Part shown: one piece after another, positions 33,393 to 45,562 of the stretch
Layout: each line of letters opens with the position of its first letter
How positions within the stretch are numbered: position 1 is the stretch's first letter
Source: Coniochaeta sp. PMI_546
Taxonomy: Eukaryota > Ascomycota > Sordariomycetes > Coniochaetales > Coniochaetaceae
Assembly (NCBI GenBank): GCA_021432605.1
Contig: MU271148.1
Coordinates: 1,619,362 to 1,683,361, forward strand
DNA length: 64,000 bases
Direction of reading: 5' to 3'
The notes under the pieces: generated by a model
The model's input: only the letters and a program-made list of their open reading frames with translations
Told to the model about the DNA's origin: nothing
The model's database searches: none
Position numbers and translations under genes: made by a program

Positions 33393-36189
33393 CTAGCGGC
33401 CGTTCAGAGACAAGCCTTGGAAAGCGTTGGCCCAGTCTTGGGAGCCCAGCGGCGACACGTTCTGGTCATGGAGACCATTCCCGGCCGGGTTTAGGGGGTA
33501 GCGACCACGTCCCATCTGGTAGTCGGTAGGTTGTGGATATCCGGGCTGGAATTGGTCCATAGGTTGCATCATGCTCTGTGCATACGGTGCAGCACCCGGC
33601 CGCGGGGCGCCGCCGAAGGGACTATAGGCGCTGTAAGGTGGAAAGTTTGCCGCCGGCGTGATGCCATATGCGGTGGGCCCCACAACAGATTGCTCGTTGA
33701 ACGAAGGATGGCTGTTGGACGGTCGTATCACACGCTGACCGGCATTCTGCGCCTGGGCCGGAAACGAAGCACCTTGCTCGCTTGCAGCGGCTGTGTTTTG
33801 TCGGCGTTCTTGACTGCCGCGGCCGACACCAACAGCTCCTGGACCGATACCGCTTGGTGCCTGCAAGCCAAGCGTCGGATTAGCGAACGATGCCGGATTG
33901 ATTGCGGACATCCAGATGCGGGTCTTGTAGATCTTGAAGAGGTCGGTAACAAGAGAGTTGAAATTGATGTAAGAGTCGGCGAAGTAGTAGAAGGTCAGTT
34001 TCTTCCAATCCCTAGAGACCAGTTGTCAACAGAACCGAAGAAGCCAGAGGGTTTCATCATGGGGAAACTCACATTTGGAATTCGGCGTCCAAGATCTCCA
34101 TATTGAGACCATGCTCCTTCACCTTTTGCATGCACACACGCTTGGCCTTTGCCTCCTGGCCCTCTTTGTCCCTAAGTGCGGCAATCTCATGGCTCTGTGC
34201 TAGGCGTTTGATGAGCTTGGGTTTGAGCTCACCGGGGTTCGGCTCCTGCACATGGTGAGGGTTTGGCGGGCCCATGCCACCCACCGCGCTGGCCGCCATA
34301 CCGCTCGAGGCCGCCATCAGGCCAGCTCCAGTTCCGTCTCCCGCAGCAGCCGCGTTTTGTGAATACATCATTAGCCACTTGTACTGCTCTTCGGCGTAGT
34401 GCTCCTTGAGCTCCTTAGCACTTTGCCAGTCGACATTATCCTTGGCAACAGTTCCAAGATCGGTCCCTCTGTCGGCCTCCACGATGACCAGATCCCCGAC
34501 CTTCACAGTCAAACCTGTCCCCTCCTGGATATAGAACACGTCTGCTCTGGCGCACTTGAAGAGCACGATGTGGAGCAGTTGGTTCTGTCGAGGCTGGGTC
34601 AGGCCGTACATACCGCGGTGGGGCGAGGCAGACCTATTGGAATATGGTCCTTGGGGCGAGGCGTACGGGAACTGACCATAGCCAGACTGAGCCAGAGATT
34701 GTTGACTAGGAGCGAGGTTGCCACCACCAGTGAAGTAACCAGCAGAGACTGGAACGTGGATTAGCGAGATGATAAAGGTGTAACGCACGAGATGTGTATT
34801 CTTACCCGAATTATTCGCGCCGAAGTTGGACTCATTCGAGAAGGCGGAATAAGAGTCCTGAGAGATATGGCCTTCCTGGCCAATATTGTCATGCGGGCCG
34901 ATAGAATCGCCGAGCGAGACGATCGAATTTTGACGCTGAGGAATAGGGACGTCCGCGAAAGAGTGTCGCCTGCTTTGCGAGATATCGCCTAGGCCACCGA
35001 ATCCCAATGATGTTTGCCAAATCCCTTTCTTGACATTCTCCAATTTCCGATTCTCGAAAGCCGTATAAGGTGAGCGGAATGGGCCGGCTCCAAACTCGCT
35101 CATTCTTCTGCCTAATGCTCTTCTTGCCATCATATCGGACCCATCGTTGGTCTCATCAAGTTCGTCGACAGCATAGTCGGATTCTTCTGGGACTGGTTCC
35201 TGGAAGTAACCATTCAAGCCGGTGGAGGCTCTCGGACGCAGACGTGAGCTCTGTTGATATTGCTGTTGCTGCTGTCTCAACAGTGCATTCTCTCGCGTAA
35301 GCATCTCAATCGTCTTCGCCTCCGCAGTCTGGTGCTGGCTACCCTGCATTGATCCCGCGCTATCATCATCGTCGTCTTCATTCACCTTGCCGAGAGCAGA
35401 TCCATCATTAGCCATCTCACTCAGCATGCTAGGCCGAGAGGGGCGGTGCTGAAGCCCCGAGTGCGGTATGGTTCTGACCCTGGAGCCCATCATAGCGGAC
35501 GGACCCATGGCTCCGGTAATCGCGTCTGCTTCCATTTGCCCTACAGAGTAGGACTGTGACCGGTAGGTTTTGGGTGTTGGGTGAAGTGGGATTGGGAACG
35601 GAATTTGTGAGTTAGAGGCCTGATCTCGCTGTCCTGGCGACATCTGGTTCATTGCTGCTTCGTTTTGGTACAGTCCGTTACTGGAGCTGGCGCCGGGTGC
35701 AGTAGATGTTGGAGATGGTAGAACTTCGGCTAGACGTGACGATGCGTCTTTTCTGTCGTTGTGCCAGATAGTACCTCCCCAAGGAAAGGAACTCGTACTA
35801 GCTGGTCCACGAGCCAGACCAGCGGACGAAGCTGAGAGCGAGCCCCAAGCACCTGATTCCGCAGAAGGAGTCGTTGGGTGAGACGCCGTTGGAGACATAG
35901 AACTGCTGGCAAACGAACCTTTCCTGACAAGATTGCTGGGTGCCTGCGACGTGTCGTTGAGCCAGGACGCGCGGCGGACTGGCTTCGGCGGCTGAACCGA
36001 AGGCGCAATGGTGGATTGACGATGATGATCGGCCTCTTCGTCTGAACTCGCCAATGCTTCGGAATCCGGCGTAGACTGTCGAGCATTGAGTTTGTCCAGC
36101 AGGATCGCCTGGCTGCTAAGCGCGACCGCAGAAGGGACGGCCTGACCGGGCTTGGAGTGAGCACCGGGCCTGATGCTTCCGGAACTCAT
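33393..36189 (-). CDS. PSP1 C-terminal domain protein
   Basis: Model complement(join(33393..34011, 34073..34748, 34806..36189)), 892 residues, with introns of 57 and 61 nt. The first 520 residues are disordered, Ser/Pro/Gln-rich, with an acidic patch and a short helix containing a Q run near residue 300. The PSP1 domain covers about 525-720. Its hallmarks are VGDLVIVEADRGTDLGTV, then KLIKRLAQSHEIAALRDKEG, and after the second splice DWKKLTFYYFADS to KTRIWM. A Pro/Gly/Gln tail follows. The yeast founder Psp1 is a high-copy suppressor of DNA polymerase mutations and is linked to cytoplasmic RNA granules. The molecular role of the domain is not known to me. The 57-nt intron is a multiple of three without stop codons. 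Confidence 0.87.
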
Positions 36190-37440
36190 GATTAGAATAC
36201 GCTGTCCGAGATGAGAGCCCTTTCCCGGAACTCAGCCTCCTCAATACTGTGGTACTGGGCTTCGGCAGCTCGTGACAGAGGGGAAAGAGACCTGAAGTAC
36301 CCCTTGCTGCCGATGGCTTAAACCTTCAACGAAGCCTAGGGTGGTTGTTTGAGACTTCAAGCCAGATAGGAGGCAGAGCGGCGAGGACATTCAGATCACC
36401 GGAATGTCTGTCCAGGGCGATACTCGGTCTCGACTCTGGAAGCCTGCGTCAGCGGTAACCTCTTGCCGTGCGTAGCAACGTGCTACAGTACGAAGACCAC
36501 GACAGTACACACGGAGCACCGGGGCAAGAACGCCGCAGACAACTGCATGAGGACTTCTGTCCAACTCTGCGTCCATGTAACCTGGGACGACGACAACCCC
36601 ACTCGGCAAGAGAGAGGCCGTCGGCAGACTCCCGGTTTCTATAGATCCGGCGTGCAGCGCGCTGACCCGCTTATAGAAGGCTCGAAAGACAATTGACTTA
36701 CGGGAGAGAAACGTAGGCAGACTTGGATTGTTAGTCCTTGGCTTAACTATTGGGCAATGAGGTCTAACGTGATACAAAAGGTTGGAGTTGTCGTTACTGG
36801 AGGATTGTGGCGCCCAGACGAGTCCGGCACGGCGGGCATAGAGTGACGAAGCGTTGCGAGAAGTATACCAGAGAGAGGAGGAGTCCCACTGGTGATAATC
36901 CAATAGGCACTGCGGGTGAAGCAGTTCGAATGAGGAACGGGAAACGCGTCAGGCGCAAAATGCCGTGCGCCCGTCCTTCTCACGTTGTATCGACCTCCAA
37001 CGATGGCGAGAGCTTGGTAGCTTCTTGCGCGCCGGTAGTAAAGTGCTGAATAGGGGCCGATGTGCGATCTGTCTAATCGCGGCAGGCCATCGCAGTTCCA
37101 GCACCCCAACAAACTGCGACGGAGACGAAGAGTCGGATGGATACGAAGCAAGATTTGGTGAAGTGGCCGGCTGTGCGAATCTGAGCTTGAGCTTGCGGTA
37201 TAATCTCACACCCCTCAATGTGTCTGCAGTTCTAGGTGGTCTTTGGGGGAGAGAAATGGGAGGTTGAGATGGGTTCGCAGTTGCGAGAGTTTGGAGAAGA
37301 AGAAGAGGGTCTTTGTTTAAAGGCAATGCCAGATGCGCCGCGAAGTGGATAAAGGTGGTAGTGGTAGTAGAATGGAAGGTTGTACGAAATGAAAGCAGTA
37401 GGTCGAAGGCAAGAAGGCGGGGAAAGGCTGGAGCGCGCTA
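36190..37440 (-). promoter_or_regulatory. probable promoter and 5' leader of the PSP1-family gene
   Basis: DNA upstream of the PSP1-family start with several short open frames on the gene's strand and no domain in any of them. It most likely holds the promoter and a long 5' UTR. No defined site is recognised. Confidence 0.4.
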
Positions 37441-38143
37441 GTTAATGGAACTCCTCACGTTCTCCCTTGGAGTCCCTTTGAAGTTTGGAGCTATTACCAT
37501 GCAGCTTGTAAGGCCGCGCGAACAGGTGCGATCCCATTCCATGTCATCGCCGTGGCAAACTTAAATTCGGAGAGAATTCAAGCCCATCGCCTCTCGTGCT
37601 ATTGGACCCTTTGAGCTGAACCTTACTATGGTAGTCTACCTAATGCCTAACCCATGATGGCTACCTCCGCACAATTTACCTGAGAGAGAAAATGAACTGC
37701 ATCCTGGGGGTGCTAGGTAGCTGTGCGCCTAGTTTAATGTCTAGCTATTAGTCAATGAAGTTATCGGCACATATGGCTGTAGGCAACCTGGAATATTTCG
37801 TATAGCCCGTCACTACTTTCACTGTCATCGTTCAAAATGACTGTTGGGCTCGGGATATCAAGTTTGTTCCACTAAGGATGAACATCAGCCCCGCGTGAGC
37901 AAGACATGCGACCCTCCAAGAGAAAGTTGGTGCCCTAGCCGATCTGGGTAGGATCGGTTTTGCGAGGAAACAGAACATCTGAGGTAAACTTGTCTCGTGC
38001 TTTCGATGCAATCACCTACTTTACCTTGCGTCAGGTTAGGTGAGTTGCGTTTGCGAGATACAGCGGGCCGACGAAGCTTGTGGAGAGCCATCAACCAGAG
38101 TCTCGCATTGTTGTTCGATGCCCTGGATGGGGAGCGACGTTCA

Positions 38144-38156
38144 TAAGGTACCTTTA
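38144..38156. repeat. TAAGGTACCTT(T)A short repeat
   Basis: A near-perfect copy of the palindrome TAAGGTACCTTA with one extra T. A further GGTAAGGTAC follows directly. Confidence 0.55.
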
Positions 38157-38551
38157 GGTAAGGTACATAAAATGGGGTTCAATGTGGTGGTGGCGGTCAT
38201 GGGCTTTGCCATCATATCCACTATCTGGGCAGACACCATTCAACGCAAATATCCCTAGCTGAGCTCTATGGTGTGCACTCCCTGTTGCAAATGGCGACGC
38301 TTCTCCCTCTGTTGCTCTACACTGACTGGCAGACAGTCGACGATGGAGTAATATCGTTAACTTGCAAAGTGTTGCAAGGTCGATGCCCGTCAGATTATGG
38401 GGGAACCCCTATGCGCGTGGTAGGGTCCCGCATTTTAGTGGGAGGGGGGCACCTTAGCGCAATACGGACCCCTCCTTCTTCTCCTTCTCTTTGGCAAACG
38501 AAATTGATCAACGGTCCCCTTTTGACGCCATAAAGATGTCCGACTGTAGTG

Positions 38552-38563
38552 TAAGGTACCTTA
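38552..38563. repeat. TAAGGTACCTTA palindrome
   Basis: Perfect 12-base palindrome, followed within 30 bases by related ACCTAAGGTAC and TACCTTAC pieces. The same 12-mer recurs at 42880. Confidence 0.6.
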
Positions 38564-41488
38564 TGTACCTAAGGTACACGTATACCTTACATGTGTACGT
38601 CCATACGTGATTGCGGCACGTTTCCGACTACATACAACTGCCCATGCCCATTTGGGAGAGTGCTGTATACATAGGTCTTTTGGTTTTTTAGCCATCGATT
38701 CCTGTTCACGCGTATCTGGGCGAGTCGATGGGGTATTTTCAGAGAAGTATATGGGCATCTGTTTCTGACACCACGATCTCATTTGTGTTACCTTCTCCGT
38801 GAAGTACGCAACTAACTTTATATTCTTAATTCCTGCAAATGATGGTGGAAACATTGGTTGCATTCAAGTTCATGATTCTGCAAGTCTTTAGCGCCAAGAC
38901 GGTCCGGACGCACCTTCCCCAGACAATGTCGCCCGCACCAAGAATGAATTCATGCCTGTTCTGGCTAGTGTCGTTGCCGAACCCCCCTCCACTTCCCCTC
39001 CTCCCTTTCCACCTTGTCCTCCACCTGATGATCTGATGAACCAAGGCCCTATCAGTTTGCGATATGTCTATGCCATCTTAAACGTCGCTACTATTCTCAG
39101 CCGAAACTTAAGCACTTAGGAGCAGCCATGAAACCAAACATTGGTTGTCAAACTGGATCACCCAAGTGATCTCCCTTGACCATCAGGAGTCTGTTCCCTG
39201 GGGCATGTGTCCTACTGCAGCCTTGGATATAACCCGTTCAGTTCCGGACATTGTTTCGTCGTGATGCTATGTGCGGAAGAAACAACAGTGTGTTCCAATG
39301 TGTTCCAGTACAACGTCTGTAGTTGACGATACGGATTGCGGACAACAGAGATCAATATTTTCGACGACCTCATCTCGACGCACTGCACCAGGCCGAAAGC
39401 GGTTCTGGCCATCTGCAACGGCCATGGCTGGGCAGCTTGGCCGGAGCAGTACACTAGCACTGCCACACCAATGAAAATTGCATTCGAACGCCTCCTCACC
39501 CTCGTAGGTTGGAAAACCAGACGGGATGAAAATGCACCAGACGATGTACTGCCGCTGCATTCGGTGAACATACGGTACCACAGTATGGTGCGTCTTCTTC
39601 TTTGACGATGGTTTTGGAGGTCGACTGAGGAACTCCATGGAAAACACCATTGAACGTCTAACATTCGCCACAGCTCGTTAAAGTTCTACTACCAGTAGAG
39701 GGCTCGGAACATACCTTACATGCGCATGAAACTGGTGCTAACTGCCTTCACCTACTCACTTACCACCCTCACCCACCGTAAGCGCGGCGAGAACTGGCGA
39801 GACAGGACTGACAGGCAACTGAGACACAGAGGGCTGAGAGGGGCTCTAGAACGACTGGCGGAGTCCAACAGCTGCAAGACGTCACGCGGCCCCGAATGAA
39901 TGGCAACCACCACGGCTACACGTCAGGGCCTGTCCCTGCGAGGCTGCACATCCTGTCTGCTTCACACTAAGCTAACTTCCGTGACTTTAGCAAAAAGATG
40001 GTGTGTAGGACCATAATATAGCGTACAAAGCTACTTCGACGCGGCTGCCGCCACATCTTCAGCGGGTCTCGTCGATAGCAGAGTGCATTTGTCGCAAGAG
40101 GGAGACGAATGCAATAGTCTCAACCATGAGGATATTGCCACCGAGAACGCCGGCCTCTCTCCTACGACTGAAAGCTTGCGAAATGCAGCCCGAGCATCGT
40201 GGTACGACAAGACAAGGCATATCGAGACAAGGGGAGCGGACGGACAACAGCTTCAGAGAATGTCACCCACTCTCCAGCAGCCTAAATCCCAGAAAAGGGG
40301 CCGCTTGATCTGCAGACTAACGACACACGGAAGACCCCAGATTTGAGGCACACAAAGCTACCTGCATCCCCCTCCATGCACCATGGTGTCGTCTACCGCC
40401 CGGGTAGCGAAGTACGACAGGATTGTGCGGAGCTCACATACCGCGCCAATCAAGCACTAACTCTGGCTAGCACCATGCCCAGGGCCTTGGTTCAATTGCT
40501 TGGTACCGTCAGAGTCAAGGTTCACATAAACACAGAACTTTGGCAGGGGTCGTTACCCCGGATTATCACGTTCCAAGTAAGCCTCCTAGCTCAGCGGTCG
40601 GTATCCACATGCCCGTCAGTCATACAGGGCTACCGATCTCGTCCCAAGCACGCAAAGCAGAGGCGCAAAACAGCGCTCGGGACCGTTACGCTATGAAGTT
40701 GGCCCTGCACCGGCGATCTGTTCCAGGACTTTTACCCTTGGAGAACTCCTGCATCTGATGCTTAAGCCACTGCGGAGCTCGATTAAGCTTTGGCTATTCT
40801 CCGGAGTTCCTCAACGACCTAGACTCTGGGAGACCAAGTCCATCGGGTGGGCACTGACGTCTCCTGATGCGGCCTCGTTTCATGTCTTCGCGATACTTAA
40901 ACGGCCACTCACCGGTGATTGACTTGCAATCTGATATAATTTTGGGCTCGTGGGGCCGACGGGAGCACAACACCTCGGAGAACATGCAAGTCGACTGCCT
41001 CTGCATTCGGTATCGCGTCCTGCAAGCAGTGCCCGTCATCGGGGATAGCGCTGGTCATCTCTCAATGCGCGGCGAGCATTCCAGGAATCAATAGAGCTCA
41101 CAATACGTAGCTTAAAACCATCCCATAGCACAAGATTGCCGAATGAAACGGAAGCGAACAATTACGTATCTGCATCTCAATGTTTCGAAGGGAGACAGCC
41201 CCCGTCGAGTCCAGCGGAGCCGACGTATTCCGACTCAAAGTCGAAGCGGCCTTTGTGTCACACGAATCTCTCCCCATCTAGATTGGTCATATCGCATCGA
41301 GATAGGGCGGTGGAAAGCATGGGGAGTTGTCGTGAAGCACGTTGAGCCCGTTGAGAAACCCTTCAAAACTCCTTACAAGTAACAATGCAAAGTGATGGCC
41401 TCAGACGAGAAGGTCCCGTCTATTATTGTAATCTACACAACGCCCAATAACATACATCCTAGCCCAACTCCAGTCCATGCCGATTCCA

Positions 41489-42541
41489 TTAGCCCGGAAC
41501 CGAATCCAGCGAGCCCTTCCCGGGCGTAGTAGGCGGCACGCTGCCTTTCTGCTGCTTGAGCTTCTCTTCAAACTTGGCAAACTCCAGCATAGCGATCTCC
41601 TCCTCCTGGTCCAGCACCTGGTGCACGCCCTTGACCTCTTCGATCTGCAATCATGTCAGCCAAGAAGAAACTCTACCAATCATCCTACATGAAACCACGC
41701 GAAGTAGAGGTAAACTCACATAATGCATCAACATGCCCTCGATGCCATTCTTCAACGTAACCGTGCTCGAGTCGCAGGTGCGGCAGGCGCCCCGGAGCTT
41801 CAGCATGACGTAGCCGTTCTCGAAGCCCCTGAACTCGATATCCCCCCCGTCCTCCTGGATGGCGGGCCGTATCCTGGTCTCGAGCAGCTCCTTGATCATG
41901 CCCACCACCTCGCTATCGTTCTCGTTGTAGGCCAGGCTGTCCTCCTCCGCGCCGCCCTCGGCGCCTTCCTTGCCGGCCTGATCGCCCTCCTTCCTCTCGA
42001 CGACGTTGACGATGGGCTGGCCCGAGGTGATGGTCTCCGTGATCAGGGCGAAGACTTCGGGCCGGATGTGCGCCCAGTTCGCGTCCGCGGCCTTGGTGAC
42101 TGTGATGAAGTCGGCGCCGTAGAAGACGGAGGTGACGCCGTCGATGGCCATGAGCTGGGCGGCTAGGGGGGAAGGGTAGGGCGGGGAGATTGTGCTCCGC
42201 GGGTTCATGTACTCGATGAAGGGGGTGGACATGCCGGGCGGCAGGATGCGGTGGTTGGGGAGGAACTTGAGGGCGTCGGGGTTGGGGGTCGTCTCGGTCT
42301 GGATGAAGATGGTGCGGCGCTGTTGGGTGGTCCGGCCTTGCAAGCTTGGCGATGGGCGCCATCTTGGACGGGAGCTCGACAGTTGGATATTGGTGCGACT
42401 GCTGTTGCTGTGGTAGGAGGATGATTGTAGGGTGGCGATGGAGGTGAGTCGCACGGTGTTTGGTGAGGGCTTTGAGGGCCGGGCTGCTTGCCTGAGCAGG
42501 CTGGCCGCTGAGGTCCTTAGTAGCTTGTTGGGCGGCATCAT
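41489..42541 (-). CDS. NFU1: mitochondrial iron-sulfur scaffold protein Nfu1
   Basis: Model complement(join(41489..41644, 41720..42541)), 325 residues, with a 75-nt intron. The first about 75 residues are rich in Arg, Ser and Thr without acidic residues (NKLLRTSAASLLRQAARPSK), a typical mitochondrial presequence. The Nfu N-terminal domain begins at IFIQTETTPNPDALKFLPN near residue 78. The NifU-like C-terminal domain begins near 210 and carries the cluster-binding CxxC motif at C253 and C256 (GACRTCDSSTVTLKNGIEGM). The second exon restores IEEVKGVHQVLDQEEEIAML. Nfu1 passes 4Fe-4S clusters to mitochondrial enzymes such as lipoate synthase. Either of two adjacent ATGs (42541, 42538) may be used. 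Confidence 0.94.
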
Positions 42542-43041
42542 ATGTATACCAAGCGAGCTATACAATTGAATTGTGTTCTTGTGTTGTGGGATGGGCAAAG
42601 AGGCGTGCTTTGTTGAATGGTATCAAAATATATCGAGGGTGGCCGAGGATTGCCGGGAAGCTGACAAAACAGACGTCACCTTTGGTCAACTTGGAACTTT
42701 TCCGTCTCCGCTTTTGTCCCGCGTCAAGCTCCGAGCCGGGTGCCACTTTTTGTCGGTGGGGCAGTAGCAGTGCTGGAAGAAATCCTGCGATAAGAGATAA
42801 GAGCGACCCTTGAACTTTTTACTGGAGACCTGGCGCCAGGAACGTCATAACCTTCACAACTGATGTCTACCTTAGAGTATAAGGTACCTTAAGTATTTTT
42901 ATTTATTTATTCTGCAGCGCGGGTCTTGGTAGCGACTTCCTTTCTGATCGCATCATTCGCTGATCAGTAGCTTTGGGCTCCGCGCCTGCTTTATCATATC
43001 TCGTCCCCGTGGACAGTCGATTCGGCTGCCAATAGTCGACA
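42542..43041. promoter_or_regulatory. divergent promoter NFU1 / HIT-finger gene
   Basis: A 500-base intergenic region between two divergent genes. It contains the palindrome TAAGGTACCTTA (42880-42891) followed by a TTTATTTATTTATT run. Confidence 0.5.
42880..42891. repeat. TAAGGTACCTTA palindrome
   Basis: Second perfect copy of the 12-base palindrome seen at 38552, here in a divergent promoter. Confidence 0.6.
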
Positions 43042-43977
43042 ATGGATCCGCCGGACGGGTCTGACACTCGGCGAGCAGAGGCACCGGCCACCAGCCCGGC
43101 GACAGCACAGGCAGCAGACTCCGAGACGAGCGCTGCGCCTGCGCCTGTGGTTTCCGGTATTACCAACACCGATCCTTCCGCAGCAACACAGTCTTCCAAT
43201 CCAGACAATGGCACCCAAGCGGACCTTTCTATAACAGCACCTGTCACTGTCTTTAAGCGAGCTCCAGATGCGCCAGAAGAAAGCACCGCCGACACAACCG
43301 CACAACCTCCCAAAGCTCCCAAGATATGCGGTGTCTGCGACAGAGAGCCCGGCAAATACAAATGTCCCCGCTGCGGGATGTCTTAGTACGTCTGCTCTCC
43401 CCTCTACTTCTGTCTAACCAATCCCTAACGAACACCTCAAAAAAGCTGCTCGGTCCCTTGCTCCAAAGCCCACAAAGCCAATCACCCTCCCGACGCACCT
43501 CCCCCCTCCCAACCCCCCTCTGCACCCGCCGCAGGCACAAAACGCCCCCCCGAGCCCGAAGACCCCTACTCCATCCTCCTCGAGCACCGCTCCGACCTCG
43601 AGCGCCTCTTCGCCAAATACCCCAACCTAGAATCCGACCTCATCCAGATCGAGCGCGCGACACTCCCTCCCACAGACGTCCTATCCGCCTCGACCGGGCT
43701 GCCGACTAAGTACCAGCCTCCCCAGCAGCAGCAGCGGCACCAGGAGCCCTGGACCAGACAGGTGGGGCTGAGGAAGGGCGCCGCCGCGCTCAAGAAGGCC
43801 AGGATGGATCCGAGCGAGGACGGGGATGCGGTCCGCGAGTATTGCGAGCTGGTGTTGCACTTGCTCTCTCGGTCTAGGGAGCGGAGAGAGCATGAGGCGC
43901 TGGATGTGGTGCGCCGCGAGACAGTGGACGAGGAGCGGGGAGTGATCAAGCGGTTGATCAAGATGGAGGAGGACTAG
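43042..43977 (+). CDS. HIT-type zinc-finger protein (Hit1/ZNHIT3-like)
   Basis: Model join(43042..43385, 43446..43977), 291 residues. The 60-nt intron splits the zinc finger, and the splice rebuilds MSYCSVPCSKAHKANH. All eight zinc ligands of the zf-HIT fold are present: C96, C99, C108, C111, C116, C120, H124 and H128. The N-terminal 90 residues are disordered, Ala/Thr/Pro-rich. The C-terminal half contains SILLEHRSDLERLFAKYPNL, a Q run, and charged helices ending in KRLIKMEED. Hit1 and ZNHIT3 help assemble box C/D snoRNPs in the nucleus. The finger spacing and position near the middle leave other HIT proteins possible. Confidence 0.82.
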
Positions 43978-44335
43978 GGTGCTTCAGACGGGATGACATG
44001 GACTGAGAGTGACATATTTTGTATTTGGGACACTGGAGTTCCGGTAGGGGTTGCATTGCTTGGTGTACAGGAGTTTTTTATGTACGATGTTTTGTGGGTT
44101 AGAGAGGGAGGAGGCGTGTTGGATTCACGGAACATCACGGTTTATGTGTGGAGTTCAAAACCAGGCAGACCCAGCCGTGGAAAATGTCACAGTCATGACT
44201 AGGATTGTGAATAAGGCATCAGCCATAACACATTCAACACATTATCATTAATCTTTAACAAAGTGAGCGCGGGCATCGGCCCTCAGCTTCACGCTGTCTA
44301 AAACGCCCCAAAGTCAGGCAAGCTGACGGGCACCC
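43978..44335. other. convergent 3' intergenic region
   Basis: A 358-base space between the 3' ends of the HIT-finger gene and the minus-strand low-complexity protein gene. Nothing further is seen. Confidence 0.55.
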
Positions 44336-45562
44336 CTAGCGCTTGAACTTGGCAAAGAATCCAGCCCTGGGTTCCTTGGGTGATCGAGGCGACTCCGGTA
44401 TCTGCGCCATGTCGCCCTTCTCCTGCCCCGCCGAACCCTTGCTCCCGCTCCCCAGCCGGCCGCGCAGGGTCCATATCGAGTCCGCCTTGCGCAGCAGCGG
44501 CGACAGCAGCGGCTTGTGCCGCTGCGCCGGCGCGTTGGCGGCGGCACTCATCGCCGCCGCGGCCTGCTCGTCGCTCTGCGTCCAGTCGACGCGGTGCTCG
44601 TCCGCCGTCGCCGGGTCCGGCTCGGGCGACGGCGTGGCCTCCTCCAGCGCGTCGAGCAGCGGGGTCCGGGTCCGCTCCACCAGCACCATCGACAGCCGGT
44701 TGTCCTCCGCCGCCCTGGCCAGGATGTCGCCCGTGCTGTTGCGCCGGTTCTGGTCCGGGTGCTCGGCCGGCCTCAGGCGCGCAAGCTCGGCGTGGAAGGT
44801 GTGCTGCTGGTACTGCGGCGCGACGTGGAACTCCTCGCGCTCGCTCTCGACCTCGGCCGCTTCCTCTGGGATCCTGGAGCGCCAGTCGTCCACCCTCTCG
44901 CGGTCCTTGAGGAGCCGCTCCACGGGGCTGATGGCTTTGTCCTCGCTGGCTGCTGGGCGGAGGGATGACGAGTGTGCGGCTGCGCCGGCCGCGAGGTGGA
45001 GTTTGAGGGCTTGCCTCGATAGCTTGTGGGCTAAGTTGCTACTGCTGCTGCTGTTGTTGTCGCGCATGCCGTCGACTGTCGTTGTCCGCTGGAACTGCTT
45101 GGCTGCTTCTTGCGGGACGTGGTGGTAGCCGGCAGGTGCCGGCTCTGGTGTCACCTTGGGCGCCACCGCATTCTTGGCTGTGTTTGGCTTTGCCTCCTTC
45201 CCGTGAGGGTCCAGCATGGAGGCCTTTTGTTTCTTCAACTCTCCGCTTGAAGTGGACCCGGGAGGCTTGAGCGATGACTGCTTGGATGAGTGCGCCGTGC
45301 CTGTTTCCCGCGCCGCCTCCCTCGAGCTCCGCTCTGCCGCCTCCTTGTTGTGGTGCCGGCTGATCCACGACCTGGCGTCCTTCGACTTCGCCTCGTCTGC
45401 CCTCGCCCTCTTCCGCTCCGCGTGCGCTTTTTGGTCTGCGAGCACGATGTAGAGCCGCCTGGTGAGCTCTTCGGGGTCGAAGTGGCCCTGCTGTTGCCGC
45501 GGCTTGGGTCTTAGGGGCTTGGCCTGAGTCCGAACAAAGTTCTGCTCGCGGTTGTAGCTCAT
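44336..45562 (-). CDS. uncharacterised low-complexity protein
   Basis: Single-exon frame of 408 residues from the ATG at 45562 (MSYNREQNFVRTQAKPLRPK). In-frame ATGs at 45580 and 45751 would lengthen it; the longest version adds a hydrophobic stretch (NISCLLFLAGRVVASA) that looks like translated leader. The protein is hydrophilic, rich in Ala, Arg, Ser and Glu, with a helical region (PEELTRRLYIVLADQKAHAER), a serine run and a basic C-terminus ending PRAGFFAKFKR. No domain is recognised. Strong codon bias and the long uninterrupted frame support it being a real gene. Antisense frames are mirror effects of its high GC content. Confidence 0.65.
   Translation of the reverse strand: MSYNREQNFVRTQAKPLRPKPRQQQGHFDPEELTRRLYIVLADQKAHAERKRARADEAKSKDARSWISRHHNKEAAERSSREAARETGTAHSSKQSSLKPPGSTSSGELKKQKASMLDPHGKEAKPNTAKNAVAPKVTPEPAPAGYHHVPQEAAKQFQRTTTVDGMRDNNSSSSSNLAHKLSRQALKLHLAAGAAAHSSSLRPAASEDKAISPVERLLKDRERVDDWRSRIPEEAAEVESEREEFHVAPQYQQHTFHAELARLRPAEHPDQNRRNSTGDILARAAEDNRLSMVLVERTRTPLLDALEEATPSPEPDPATADEHRVDWTQSDEQAAAAMSAAANAPAQRHKPLLSPLLRKADSIWTLRGRLGSGSKGSAGQEKGDMAQIPESPRSPKEPRAGFFAKFKR

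Larger units (their letters stand above)
37441..41488. other. gene-poor region of about 4 kb
   Basis: No gene can be supported. Short palindromic repeats built on TAAGGTACCTTA occur in the middle. An open frame around 39336-39605 on the plus strand has protein-like composition (ICNGHGWAAWP) and a possible GTAGGT donor near 39505, but no recognisable family or neighbouring exon, so it is left uncalled. It may be a gene relic. Confidence 0.5.

Noticed and set aside
36391-36903. 170-codon minus-strand open frame upstream of the PSP1-family gene
   Set aside because: No domain and no in-frame link to the PSP1 gene; most likely leader DNA.
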